From Solen grandis (Eukaryota > Mollusca > Bivalvia > Adapedonta > Solenidae), in NCBI GenBank assembly GCA_021229015.1, contig CM037788.1, positions 54,697,145 through 54,761,144 of the forward strand: 64,000 nt of DNA, read 5' to 3'. Each line of letters begins with the position of its first letter. The stretch's first letter is position 1. The translations under genes were made by a program, and so were the position numbers. Under the pieces are notes generated by a model. It was not told the origin of the DNA. It was given only the letters and a program-made list of their open reading frames with translations, and did not search any database. This document shows, one piece after another, positions 36,044 through 47,555 of this stretch.

Positions 36044-37025
36044 AACTGGTACCTACGGTGGCGCAACAACTAGCTGTAGAATGCGCATGCGGTCACTATT
36101 TAGTTCGCACGCGACAGCCACTGCGTTCGCAAGCAGTAGTTAATGCGTGCGCACGCAACAATCTGATTAAAAATGACGATTTGCTATGCTACGTTATAAG
36201 GATCTAAACGTCACCTTCTAGTGACCTTTCAATCAGCCAATCATCGCATAGCTTTCAAGTTCTTGAAGGTAAATTGACTTTTAGAATTTCTATTTAAAAC
36301 CACTGGAAAAACAAATTTGCATACGTGAACATTGAACGATTCTCACGACAGAAAGGTATCATGGTTGCGCCCATGAAGTTTGGCGATTTCTTTTCAGTAA
36401 GTTGTATCAGTAATTTAATAATGTCAGCGAAAATACACAAAGGAAGTAACATTTGAAAGATCAATGCCGTGTGTGTTCTTTGTTGCTTTCAACTGTAAAA
36501 CTTAAATTGGTTTAAATGTTAACAAAAATCAAAGTGTAAAATAATGATCTAAAAATTATTGCCGGGACCGATGTTGACATCACTACTAGCGATGACACTG
36601 GCAGAGATTTTCATTACCTAATGATATGATTATACAAATAGAATTTATCACCATGGGTACTCGTTTTAATACAACGAGATCAAGTAATTTTCCCAAATCA
36701 AGTTTTTTGACCATTTTAAAAGAATTGTATTATCATTCTAGAGTTTTTACGTGTTTGATTTTCATATTAACGTCATTTTGTAATGTTGGCTGTAAATAGT
36801 GTTTTCGAAAATCCGAATCAGACCTAGTTTGTGACGAACAGATTTTCTTGTACAAGTACGAAAATTTGAATTTTAGTCTATTTTAGTCAAGATAGCGCAC
36901 GCGATAGATTTTTGCATGTTATCGCTATAACTTAGAAAATAGAGTTTCTTTATCGCAGAATTGCACAGTGTTAAGTTGGGGTGCGCAGTAATTTAATAGT
37001 AAAAATAACGCACGCTACAAGCCTT
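36044..37025. other. Intergenic, locally CpG-rich
   Basis: 36060-36160 is unusually rich in CG and gcgc/cgcac words for this window. The rest is AT-rich with no supported gene. Confidence 0.45.
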
Positions 37026-37030
37026 CTATG

Positions 37031-37197
37031 TATAGGTTAGTTCATAGTTGCCTTCAACTACACGACATAGTCACTCGGGCTCCGCCGTGTGTGTTCTTTG
37101 TTGCTCCGCCCTCGTGACTATATCGTGTAGTTGAAGGCAACTATGAACTAACCTATACCTAGTTCATAGTTGCCTTCAACTAATGAACTAACCTATA
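37031..37197. repeat. Long palindrome with a third partial arm
   Basis: The left arm 37031-37080 (tataggttagttcatagttg and on) pairs with the right arm 37107-37157 with very few mismatches, leaving a loop of under 30 bases. A further half copy, 'agttcatagttgccttcaac' then 'atgaactaacctata', lies at 37160-37197 and folds on itself. No protein. It is possibly the end of a foldback element, or a hairpin-forming duplication. Confidence 0.85.
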
Positions 37198-37344
37198 CGT
37201 CGCACGCGCGGATGCTTTCGCTTTCGCATTATCGTGTTCGCACGCGGTTTAAAAAATATCTTCGATGTCCCTATTATGCCACTGTAGGAACCAGAGGAAG
37301 TCATTTGTCTTTTTTCCTTTGTTTGTTGTCGTTTCAATCTGTTG

Positions 37345-37725
37345 TTGTTGTTGTTGTTCAATATAACATTGTTATTACAGTAGTCCAGATAAGAGATAAC
37401 CAGTGAAAGTAATAGGATTTCAATTGCAGCTCTGGTCAGGTATTTTCTGATACACTTTACTCTGAAAAAAAAAATAACATTGAAGAGTGGCATTTACGCT
37501 TTACATGTTCCTTAAAGGATAAGGTTTCGTCAAGGTAGGCACCTAGGTATCTAATGCAACTTTCACGGTTTATGAAGTCACCAGCAACATCAATATGTGT
37601 AGTAATACACTTGTTCAACTGAGCTCGACTACCAAACAATATAAATTCTGTTTTAGAAGTGTTCATTTTTAATTTGTTTTCGTTCATCCAGCAGTTGATA
37701 TTGACAGCACACGCTTCTAGTTGTT
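37345..37725 (-). pseudogene. LINE reverse transcriptase C-terminal fragment
   Basis: On the - strand, CWMNENKLKMNTSKTEFILFG, then IRYLGAYLDETLSFKEHV (37457-37722) and, after a shift at a run of A near 37470, KCIRKYLTRAAIEILLLSL and ISYLDYCN. These are the end of the RT domain and the region after it in CR1/Jockey-type non-LTR retrotransposons. The palm with the catalytic aspartates is absent. It ends in a (gtt)n tract near 37340. Confidence 0.7.
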
Positions 37726-39037
37726 GGATATTTCATGTTTTTATGCTTTTTCGCTATATTTTATATGTATTTGTTTACACTTTTTGGTGAAAATATATGT
37801 ATGGTTATTGTACAACGCCATTGAATATCATGTATAGAAATAGGCGTTTCATCAAATAAACACGTTTAACGCTTAACGTTTGTTGTTTTTCTTTCATTTT
37901 TAAGGGGGGGGGGGGGGGCGTCTCCATAAGTTATTAAATGTCTATACTGATTTTATTAAGTATTACATATCTATATTGTGAAAAATTTTAGCTCAATTCT
38001 GCATCTTATATGCCTAAACTGTTTTTCTGGTGTACATAGCTAGAGCATATTTGTTTTGGAAAAGAACTATGTACAGTACACAAAAAAACTACATGTATAC
38101 ACAACTTCATTCACAACATTGAAAAATAAAATGTAAAATTTGCTCTGTTTCTTTCTTTTTTTGCTGAAACCGTCTTTAAATAAATAACCTGATAATACAT
38201 GTCCTGAATAAAGTTGATTTTTGTATTTATTTTAACTTATCATTTTGATATTTTAATAAAATCATTTCCAAGAGTACTTACACATTAGATGACATCATGC
38301 AATAACCTCTACACTCGTGAGAAGTGTGTTGTTTCTCAATCTCACTTATTACAATATCAAACTATAATGATAAAAAAACTTCAGCCACTTTCCTAAAATA
38401 TGTGTGCAAAAATCGTTTTAATACGAAATATACTGTGCCTCGTACTTAAACTAGGGGGTATAAATCAGAATTTCCTATATTAATAGAGCAAAAATTCACT
38501 AACCCAAAATAATTCGCACAGAAAATGGGTAATAAACCTCATGTCATGCAATTATTTCTACAAGATCTATGATGGAGAAATAAAAAATTACTGAGAATTT
38601 ACATAGAATCATGTGCCTGTATACCGGTTTACCGTATATAATAATGTTGGGAATCAGAAACACAAATCGCCGATTAACCAGCCCGTCTTTGTGACTGATT
38701 AGTGATTAATCAGTGACTTTGATACTAATGGTTGCGAACTGTTCATATACAGATTGTACTATAACTTCAGAGCTTGTGTAACAAATGACAGATATCAAAA
38801 CTAAACAAAACCATGTAAATTCCTTTGTTATTGACTGTAATGTCATTGTTATAGGTCAAAATAATACTGTAGCAAAACGCGGCGACAGAAGGCATCGAAC
38901 TGTACCATCAGAAATAAGCTTACAGTTACGTTGTTACCAACCAAAAACCGCTACTCTGTCTTAAATCAACGCAAAATTCATTCATTACCAACGCAGTCTT
39001 CGACGAATTGATCAGTCAGTCTACACAATATATATAA
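37726..39037. other. Intergenic, no gene seen
   Basis: AT-rich with one G15 run (37904-37918). No supported gene or recognised repeat. Confidence 0.5.
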
Positions 39038-39040
39038 TAA

Positions 39041-40005
39041 GGCCTAAAAAAAATGGCTTGTTTCCGCTACCCCGACCGACCCTATTTTTTGCCGCCGACC
39101 CTAATCTTTTTTTTTGCCAAAATTTTGATAAAAGATTAAAATCTCTTCGACAGTCGCCATTTCATTTCGGGCATTTTCGGTCCTTTCCGTATCTTAGCTG
39201 TAATTGTTCGACACGAAAGCATTCCCGCGATCCAGTTAACACCAAAACTTGGCAAGGGATTCCTTCCGTCGGGACTCTTGATTTTTCAAGAGAAAACATA
39301 ATTATTGAATTATATCAATTGTTGTGTGACATATAATTTGTCAATACACATCGTAATCTTTCAAAAATTGAAACCGGAAATAAAAACCTTTTTCTTTTTT
39401 TTTGCCACCGACCATATTTTTTTCTTCAACATGAATTCCACCTGGATCAATAACATTACTCTAACAAATCATCGGAAAAAAAACAACAGCCAGCACCATT
39501 TTCATTGCTGGTGACTGAAGAGGAAATGTGTGAATACAAACAATCTTTTACTGAATTTAACTTAAATTAAAAACAATTTAAGGGACTTCTTATTTAAGCA
39601 GAGACTTCTGATTTGAAAAGCAGATGTCCCGACAGGATTCCTGGCTGAAAAGTGTTGAATTTTAAAAAATTTAAAAATACATTAATCTGACAACAGAATA
39701 TGGGGAAACACAAATGTATAAATTCTGAAATAAATTGTATTGGATATCACCCTTTTTAATTTCAGATACCTATAATTTATATAACTATTTCATATCAAAA
39801 ATACTTGTTCAGCAAGCAAGACCTTAAAGTGCTCTGACATTGCTGTCTTTCGTGACAGCCTATTGTCCAGTGTCTATTTAGTCATTTAAATTAATTTTAA
39901 GATTTTATAGCATCTGATGGACATATTAACATACAATCTTGTGTGATGTCACTTATTGCATTCATACACATGGAAAGCTTTAAATAATTGATTGAAAATC
40001 ATGTT

Positions 40006-40044
<39 letters not shown>

Positions 40045-40112
40045 AATCCCTACCTACCGACCCTATTTTTTTCAGAGCCGGTAGCGGAAACAAGTCTTTT
40101 TTTTTTTTGGCC
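39041..40112. mobile_element. TIR element of about 1.07 kb flanked by TAA, PIF/Harbinger-like candidate
   Basis: The left end ggcctaaaaaaaatggcttg then tttccgctacc, and the reverse complement of the right end (ggccaaaaaaaaaaaagac then ttgtttccgctacc), form terminal inverted repeats. TAA sits on both sides (39038-39040, 40113-40115). The 3-bp TWA duplication is typical of PIF/Harbinger. No transposase is visible, so it would be non-autonomous. A long poly-A run (about 40010-40042) and 'ccgaccctatttttt' words repeat inside. Confidence 0.65.
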
Positions 40113-40680
40113 TAAGGTTTTACACTCACCAACTGTTGCCGCCGACTACCTCTTGTTCCATTACACTATACACTTACAACAAGTCCGAAAGTCCAACACG
40201 TCCCAAAATACTGTTTCACTAATAGTTCTGTCCAGTCCAGTCTTTTTCCTCAATGGTGAGTTTACCGAAATCTCACTCATAGCTAAAGTTCCTTGTCCAT
40301 TCACTACATCCTGAACAAATCGTCTGTCCTCGCAATCGATTCCTCAATCGGTAACATACGAATACAACCAAGCGTGCCGGTCCTAAGCTGTTATCGAACT
40401 CGTGACCTTCGGTACGCAAATTGGCAAGTTTCGAGAACAACAAGGATCAAGTCTTTTTCACATCTTCAGAGGGTGGGAGCCTCCATCCTGAGACACGACC
40501 CTACATGCCATTTATACGATTGGCAGGACCCTTGAGAGGGGCAATCTGGAAGCACAGATAAGTAGGATTAAGACTAAAACTATCTAACACCCTTAACTAA
40601 TCTGAATATTGGCTGCGAACAGCCAACAAAACCTAAGCCTAGCCTCGCCGTCATATCATGGAACGAAGTTGTTCAAAGAA
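40113..40680. other. Intergenic, no gene seen
   Basis: One 80-codon frame (40293-40535) has no recognisable domain. Nothing else is supported. Confidence 0.45.
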
Positions 40681-40699
40681 TTAAATTCCATGCCTAAAT

Positions 40700-41069
40700 C
40701 TGGTTGCCATGGCAACTTAAAGGGGGAAATGTAAAAACTTCAATCTTTTCGCCTAAAAGTACTGAAGTATTGACGGATTTTTTTAAAATTTATTTTCACA
40801 TATGCTCCTCATAAAAATATTTGGATCCGTTGAAAAAGTTGATGGCCAGGGTGTAGAGCCCATTTTCCTTATATGTATAAAGTATAAATTTGAAAAATCT
40901 TCTTGTCCAAAAGTAATCATTGGATTTCAAAGATTGTAAAAATATATTTGGATCCCTTGAAAAACATGGCTGCCTGGGTTGGAGCCCGTTTTCCTTTTAC
41001 GCATATGGTACAAATTTGAAAAATCATCTTGTCCAAAAGTACTGACTGTATTTCAAAGTTTCAAAGGTT

Positions 41070-41102
<33 letters not shown>

Positions 41103-41301
41103 GTTGTTGTTGTTTTTTGTGTGTGTGTGTGGGGGGGTCATTCTCTTCCAAGATTGCTAAAATTAATTAGATCCGTCGATAGCTGCCAGGGGTCAGAGCC
41201 CAATTTGCATTATATCAATAGATATTTGCTGTTTCTTTTTCTCCCACTATTATTTTTGGTTCTCAGGTGAGCGATTCCTGGGCCATCATGACCCTCTTGT
41301 T
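40700..41301 (+). mobile_element. Decayed head/core/tail element, 320-bp core relative
   Basis: 'tctggttgccatggcaac' and 'ggatccgttgaaaaa ... ccttatatgtata' match the 320-bp core at low identity. The tail is well kept: ctcaggtgagcgattcctgggccatcatgaccctcttgtt in segments, ending at 41301. A G20 run is at 41081-41100. The head is not recognisable. Confidence 0.6.
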
Positions 41302-41604
41302 TTTTAACTGTCAATTCTTTTTACCAAATACATGTAGAGTTTACTGAAGAAAAAAAAGAAAAAAAAAAGAAATTGTGAAACACCATATGCCATGACTGTC
41401 TAGACATGCATCTGGATTACAGGAAGTTGACAGTGCCACCGTGTGTTTACAGCCCGCCATATAATGACAATCTCAATTTCAATGATGACTTAGAAATAAA
41501 AGGTGGTGTTCTTGAGTTGATTATATGCTGAGATATTTTATTTGTGGGGATATGTTTAATGTTAATTCATATTTCTGATTCTTTAAGACAAATTTCACAA
41601 TTTC

Positions 41605-41955
41605 ATTGGCTTTTTTTCATTACGCATTGTGCCAAGGAAAAATAACCTTACCAATTACGTTCATTCTTTATTTATGTATAGCAGTTTCTTTCTTTTTTAT
41701 TTTATTTGAGCGATTTTTATAGATAAACCGAAATGAGATTTAATAGATCTATTCCGAAATATAAAAGTTTCCCACTTGGATTCGAACCCGCAAGCTAGCC
41801 TTGTAGAGTGCTGTATAACAGAGTGTTTATGAAACATGGACACGGGTGTATCTTTTTTTTATTGGTAAAGTTATGACACAGCAGTTATTCAATAACATGA
41901 CTTTGCACAGCTATACACTAAAGTAAAAATTCAAACCCCACCAAAATCATATCGC
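41605..41955 (-). repeat. Dispersed repeat with tRNA-like box B, copy 2
   Basis: Reverse complement of the 30845-31160 repeat, sharing 'tgtgcaaagtcatgttatt', 'aaggctagcttgcgggttcg' and 'ccttggcacaatgcgtaatg'. The two copies are in inverted orientation 10.7 kb apart. Confidence 0.55.
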
Positions 41956-42955
41956 TCAAAGCCTAGATTCATTGCCTTCAAGATTCAAAATATATTATCT
42001 AAATTTAAGGAAATCGCACCCTAATGGGCATTATGGAGAAATATGAAAAATAAACAAAATAAATAATACTGTGTTGTTTATCTACCGTTCGGTTTCATTT
42101 TTTTTAATCTAAAGTCATCATTTAGAAATAACAAACCCATTTACACACTGGTATAACCATTTGTTTAAATTCAAAATATACCCTATGGCTTAAATCAACA
42201 TAATTGAGAGATATATTTCAGAGATATCCCGAATTTTCTTAGACGTATTTTGGCTGTTCTTGCCAAATAAAAAATACTTTTACTGGGTGGTTTTGTTTTT
42301 TCGCCCTTCAGTTGTACCGTATTCGTTATCAAACTTAGCATGATCAGGGTCTCTGTATATATGGTAAGAAAAGGTTTGACCCTTCCGGGATTCGAACCCA
42401 CATATAGTAGTTTTTGCCTATCGATACTAACCTTATTTATGTTTGTTCTTCAACTGGAGGTGATACATTAAGGATTGGCGACTACCTTAAAAAAAGACCC
42501 CCCCCCCCCCCCCCGCTCAAGATGCCCTTCGAAATGCATCTCCATCACTCTAGGCACACAATTTCTTTTCGTGGGAGCATTTTTTTTTTTTGTTCTTCTG
42601 GATGCAAAGATATCACCATACGGCCAATGTGACGCAGTGGAATACACTCTAGGCACAATATTTCTTTGAAAAAACCAAGTGACGGAACCTAATGGTAAAA
42701 TTAGAGAAGTGAAGATATACTATAGAGTATAAAGGCCATTATAAAGTTATCTCCCTTATTTGAATAACTCGCCATTTACAATAGAATCACCATTTGAGGT
42801 AAATATGCCTCAATGACTATAAATGCTGCATCCTCAAGTATTCAGTTCTCGCCATATTGTTATTCTCGAGCTACACAATTTATATACATATTCAATATTT
42901 AACCTCGAGCGTGACATAATTTTTACAGTGAAACCATCGACAATTGGCAAAATTG
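41956..42955. other. Intergenic, no gene seen
   Basis: It holds a box-B-like 'gggattcgaacccac' (reverse orientation, near 42390), a C17 run (42498-42514) and a short duplicated 'ctaggcacacaatttcttt' near 42551 and 42649. No supported gene. Confidence 0.5.
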
Positions 42956-42959
42956 TTAA

Positions 42960-43590
42960 TATTAGATTTCAGCCTTCGACAGTCCCCCATCGTAAACTTT
43001 TACACAAACTTGAACAATATGGCATCATAGGAAGCATCAACCACTGGCTTAGGGACTTCCTTACCAACAGAACCATGAAGGTAATTGTTGAAGGAGAAGA
43101 GTCTGAAGCAGTCACATTCCACTCTGGTGTGCCTCAAGGAACAATCCTCAGATTTATACTCTTCCTTTGCCATATCAACAACCTCCTTGAGTCAGTTAAA
43201 TTGACAGTCCAATTATTTGCAGATGACTGCCTCCTCTATCACACCATTTAAAACAGGAAAGATCATGAAATTCTACAAGAAGACCTGATGAATCTTGAAA
43301 AGTGGGCCACTACTTTGAGCATGAGTTTTAATGCCAGTAAAATTTAATGCAAATTAATAAGCATCAATCGAAAATCTAGCAAGTTCATTGAAATGAATAG
43401 ACACATTCTTCAACATGTATCAGAAACTTCAAACTGTTTTATGCCAGTGCAGTGTATAAATAGAAATATTAAAAAATCTTCCTTTCCAAAAAACTGTGAT
43501 TGATTGGAACAAACTGGAGGATAGTGTTGTGTCCACGGACAGGGTTGACAGCTTCAGAAGAGCTGTACTAGTCAGTGCATTTAGCTGCTA
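42960..43590 (+). pseudogene. LINE reverse transcriptase fragment (CR1/Jockey-like)
   Basis: The reading shows VPHRKLLHKLEQYGIIG, SGVPQGTILRFILFLCHINN (RT motif B region) and VQLFADDCLLYH with the catalytic FADD box at about 43215. A stop (43249-43251) is followed in the same frame by ILQEDLMNLEKWATTLSMSF. Near 43478-43570 comes SSFPKNCD/FFPKTVIDWN-type text, the usual end of such ORFs, after an apparent internal deletion near 43395-43440. A frameshift also lies near 42975. It is dead and lacks the endonuclease. Confidence 0.7.
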
Positions 43591-44394
43591 CTAAAAACAC
43601 ACAGCCTCTCCTAGCTTCTCCCATTGCATATATGCTGAAAGACCCCTGTAACATACTCATCCAGATCACTTATATAGTTACAAAACAAGGAGGGCACCAT
43701 GTAATAAAATAGGCACTGAGTGTGTGAAAGTGTTTCTTGTTCTCATTTGGATTATCTTTTATTTTGCACACCAATCTGTGCTGTTAGGAAGAATACAGAA
43801 CTTCATTGCAACTGTTGTTTATAGATTTTGTCTCTATGTGTGCACCATACTCGTGACAGACTCATTTTGAGTTCATTGTCATTTGTCATGAACTTGAGGC
43901 ACCATTTAGGAAGTGATATTTTTGACTGTTGTTGGATTTAGACAGTTTTTTTTTATTTATTTTTAATTACCATTGACAGTTTATTACATTGAAGGGAAGA
44001 TTTTTTTTTATTTAATGATATATTAAATATAAAAGTGAGGGATTGTTTTTTTCATTTTCCTTGTAATAACTTCTTATGCTGGCGAGAACTGGATACTCCA
44101 GGATATATCTTTTTTTTTATCATAGCTTTTCAATGATATCATACCTAAGGTGATTAATATGAACAATTATATAGACAATACTAACGGTTATAAAAATAGA
44201 TATAAAAACAGGACCTTTATATTAAGAATATCTCCTGAAATAAAGTATCGTTTCTTGTTATATCCATTACCAGAAACAATACTTTCTTATATCTATTTTA
44301 ATATGAGTTCGTAGGTTGTCTTTTTTCTGAACAGTATTCAGCACTATATATATACCACATCTATTCAAAATACTAAGAGTTATGACGCTTAAAA

Positions 44395-44425
<31 letters not shown>

Positions 44426-44960
44426 TACTGTAATTAAGTCATATGTATATATTAATATGTCCAATTAAAATGGGTTTTAACTTCCGTTTGCACTTGTGTA
44501 AATTGCAGGTATTGCAGTGGAATGTAAAGCTGTGATTGAAATAATTTTCAGTGAGAGATAATTTTCTGTGATTATTTGTGGGTATCAAATATGTGTGTTG
44601 GTATATTTTAAATAGTTTCGTGTGTGATTGATAATGTTTAATAAGTTATTAGTCAGTAGATGTTTGTATTTTAATGATGTTTATACATGTAGGTCAACCA
44701 CCTACTTATTGCTTCACTTGTCGGTCTGGGCCATTGACTGTATAGATTTACTGTATTGAGCTTGTAATAATAAATGGGTTGTTTATTACATGATGTGTAG
44801 GATAAATAGTAATACATAATGTTTGTCTAATATGTAACCGTAAAATGAATATTTGGTGTAGTTAATGCAGTAAATTAGCGATATTTGAACTGTCGGACTG
44901 TGTAGTGTTGCTGTTGTGGCACAGGTAATTACCTATTAATAACCTCATTTGCAGCCTTGT
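43591..44960. other. Intergenic, no gene seen
   Basis: AT-rich. A (TA)n tract lies at about 44398-44424. A short hairpin near 44242-44294 pairs aagtatcgtttct with agaaacaatactt. Confidence 0.5.
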
Positions 44961-44970
44961 TCTACAGTAA

Positions 44971-45048
44971 TGGAATTAGCTCAATTGGGAAGATAGCCGA
45001 TCAGATTTTCTATGCAAGGGGTCCTGAGTTCTATTCCAGCTGGGACAG
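44971..45048 (+). repeat. tRNA-like sequence (SINE head or tRNA pseudogene)
   Basis: ttagctcaattgggaag matches box A, and gagttctattccagc is a box B with one mismatch. Spacing fits a tRNA of about 76 bases, and a T-run follows at 45048. The acceptor and anticodon stems pair poorly, so I do not call a functional tRNA. Confidence 0.45.
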
Positions 45049-45159
45049 TTTTTTTTTGTTTTTTGATTCTTATTTTTGTTTTATCTTTTCTTGTTGAGAC
45101 TTAATATGAAAAATAGAACATGCTTTTAGCCAAATTCAATAACAAATGTGTCCTTTGTC

Positions 45160-45970
45160 TGCTTATTTTTCGTGAGTCTGCCACAAGGACAACCTGGACC
45201 AGCAGAGAAAGTAGATTTTGGAATGGTTTCAGTAAACGAGGCACAAATGTTTGCTTTATTAAGACAAAGTGACACACACTGGAATCAGTTTGCAAACTCA
45301 AAGGTCATACGTGGTGGTACATTTGTGCCTTGTGACTTAAGTGAGAGCCTGGACAAACAAATGATATTTTATACATTTGATGCTTAAGTATTTGTAAACC
45401 TGACATTTGAGCTAGAGTATCACTTCCATCTTGGTAAACATTTGTGCCAAACAATATGAGAGTCCACTGATCCTTTGTCAAGATAAAGCCCAGACAAGCA
45501 AATTTGCAATATTTTTTACCTTTAACCACTAAGTAAGACCTTGACCTTTGAGATAGCAATCTGGTTCATGTGTTGAAACTGCATCTAAGTAAGGCAAACA
45601 TTTGAAAATCCACTGCTCCTTTGTCAAGTTAGCACACTCATTTTTGACTTTCACCTTATGAGTCTGACCTTGACCAAGAAATGGACTTGCCAGTTTTTCC
45701 CCCTTAGGAAAGGTAAAAATTAAGACTGCATATTTGATTTTCTGGACTTATTTCGCAATGGTTTGGCAGATTTTTAAGTTACTCGGCACAAATGTTTCTT
45801 TTTTTAAGACAGAGTGTGACACACAGGATCCAGATTGCCAGCAGCTCAAAGGTCAAGGACATACATGGAGGTCAAAGGTAATAAATAGCAATAGGCCTGT
45901 ATGGGCTTTTACTTTTCCAATGACTGCAGGATTTTCAAATTACTTAACAGAAATGGGATTGTACTTGTCA
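45160..45970. repeat. Degenerate GACCTTGACC-type tandem repeat
   Basis: Repeated words include 'gacacac', 'gtgccaaacaatatgag/tgtgccttgtgac', 'ccactgatcctttgtcaag', 'ccactgctcctttgtcaag' and 'gaccttgacc'. They fit an old tandem-core element. Ends are not clear. Confidence 0.4.
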
Positions 45971-45976
45971 AGAGTC

Positions 45977-47555
45977 ATTTTATTAGCATAAATACATACT
46001 TGTTATAAGATATCTGTCTATTTACCACTACCGGCCTCAAAAATAGAGTCCTGTAAAATAAACTTGTCCAAAGGAACCCAGGTATTGCTATGATGTAAGT
46101 TCCCTTGGTGCATCCCTACTCATTTCCGTTTTGGAAGCGATTTTTGATTCTAGCATCATAGTTGGCATCTTATTTTTTTGCTTCCTGCATCCTAATTGTC
46201 TTTTGTGCACAGGTTTCTCTTCGGAGCAACTGTGCTCATCCTGCTCCTCTTGGGGAAAGGAAATTTGGGATCTGGCAACATCCCAAAAGTCATATTCAGG
46301 CAAAGGCGATGTTCATCATCTTTGTCGAATGAGATCTTGGGTTTTTCACAAGAGGCTTCAGCCAGTCCACCACCACATGAGGTGTGTATCTCACCGGCGA
46401 AGTCAGGTGTGGAGATTGATTATATCCAATGATCTCTGAACACTTGTCACCGACCGTCAGGCACTGGTAACTGGGCACTCTTCCCCTGTTGCTGGGCCAT
46501 CGCTTGTCACCAGGTATTCATTGGTCACTGGGCATTTACTGGTCACCAGTTCTGGTGTGTTCTTACCTAGCCCCCCTATAATAAGTGCATGTCAGACCTC
46601 AACCCAGGGCCCCATGTACTCTGGCTGGCCCTACCCTAATGTGAACAATCAAACACCAATGTTCCCTGGCTGGCCACAACCAAACCAGCCTGTCCACTCC
46701 CCTATCAAGAAACAGCTAATTTTCTGTGACAGTTCAGTTTCGTTATGTTACCAACTTGGGTTTACCAAGTTTAGCTAAGTCTCGTGGTTCTGATGACCCT
46801 GACAGGCTACTCTATCCAGTCAGGTCTCTGAAGTTTTATTATAAGAAAGTTATTGTCATGAACTCAGGGCCCTTTCAACTTTTTAGGCTTTTCTTAATAA
46901 AGCTCTACTTGAGGATGTTCTTAAAGTGGCTTACAGATGTCTACTTCCACCTTCTCCGCATTCTACCTGAGGTCCTTCTCATCACAGGTTGACAACAATA
47001 TTCAGGCTCTGATTGCTATAGTTGCCTACCAGAGTTGTGTAGTTTTCTCCGTGCTTCATTCTCCCATGTTACAGTTCTCATTCTTGGTTCAGCTTCTGTA
47101 GTGGTTGTGATCACTTTTCTTCTACTTTGAAACATGGCCCCTTCAGACTCTTCACAAAGAAAGGCAAAGATATGGCTATTCTCAGAGAGGGGTGCAGAAT
47201 GATCCAGTTTGTACTTTGTGATGGTGCCCTCCAGTTCTGGCAGGACCATGATCTGCTTCAGTGGAAAACCTTCCCACTATTGCTACGAAGTCATATCTGG
47301 GTTATAACAGGTATGTATTAATGTTGTTAAAATGTAGTTTTTACAGTAAAACTAACCTGCTGTTGCTATTTTTGACTCTCCTTGGGTTATGGCTTAGGCA
47401 TGTACTGAGGGAACTTACATCATAGCAATATCTGGGCACCTTGGACAAATTTATTTTACAGAACTCTGTTTTGGAAGCCGGTAGTAGTAAATAGATATCT
47501 GGGTTATAACAGGTAAGTGTTAACTGATTAAAATTAGTTTTACTGTAAAAACTAC
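45977..47555 (+). mobile_element. Internally deleted DIRS-type retroelement relic
   Basis: The left end (about 45977-46115) is inverted relative to 47396-47515: 'ctgtaaaataaacttgtcc' and 'gctatgatgtaagttccct' both recur in reverse complement. A 21-bp block is directly repeated at 47293-47313 and 47495-47515. A perfect 21-bp inverted pair lies at 47334-47354 and 47535-47555. This matches the inverted ends plus internal complementary region of DIRS elements. Inside are a Pro-rich gag-like stretch (46590-46710, PMYSGWPYPNVNNQTPMFPG) and a tyrosine-recombinase-like remnant (DDPDRLLYPVRSLKFYY; YLRSFSS near 46960). RT and RNase H are absent. Confidence 0.55.
46726..47060 (+). pseudogene. Tyrosine recombinase C-terminal remnant
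   Basis: DPDRLLYPVRSLKFYYKK resembles the 'CPVRALKxY' segment of YR retroelements. It is followed by FLKWLTDVY and, in another frame, AFYLRSFSSQVDNNIQALIA, where AHxxR would be expected. The histidine is replaced and the frame is broken, so it cannot be active. It belongs to the relic at 45977-47555. Confidence 0.45.

Noticed and set aside
44971..45048. Functional tRNA gene
   Set aside because: Boxes A and B are recognisable, but the stems do not pair well and no good anticodon loop forms.
46131..46478. Overlapping frames as separate host exons
   Set aside because: They lie inside the DIRS-type relic and show no clean splice sites or host-protein similarity.
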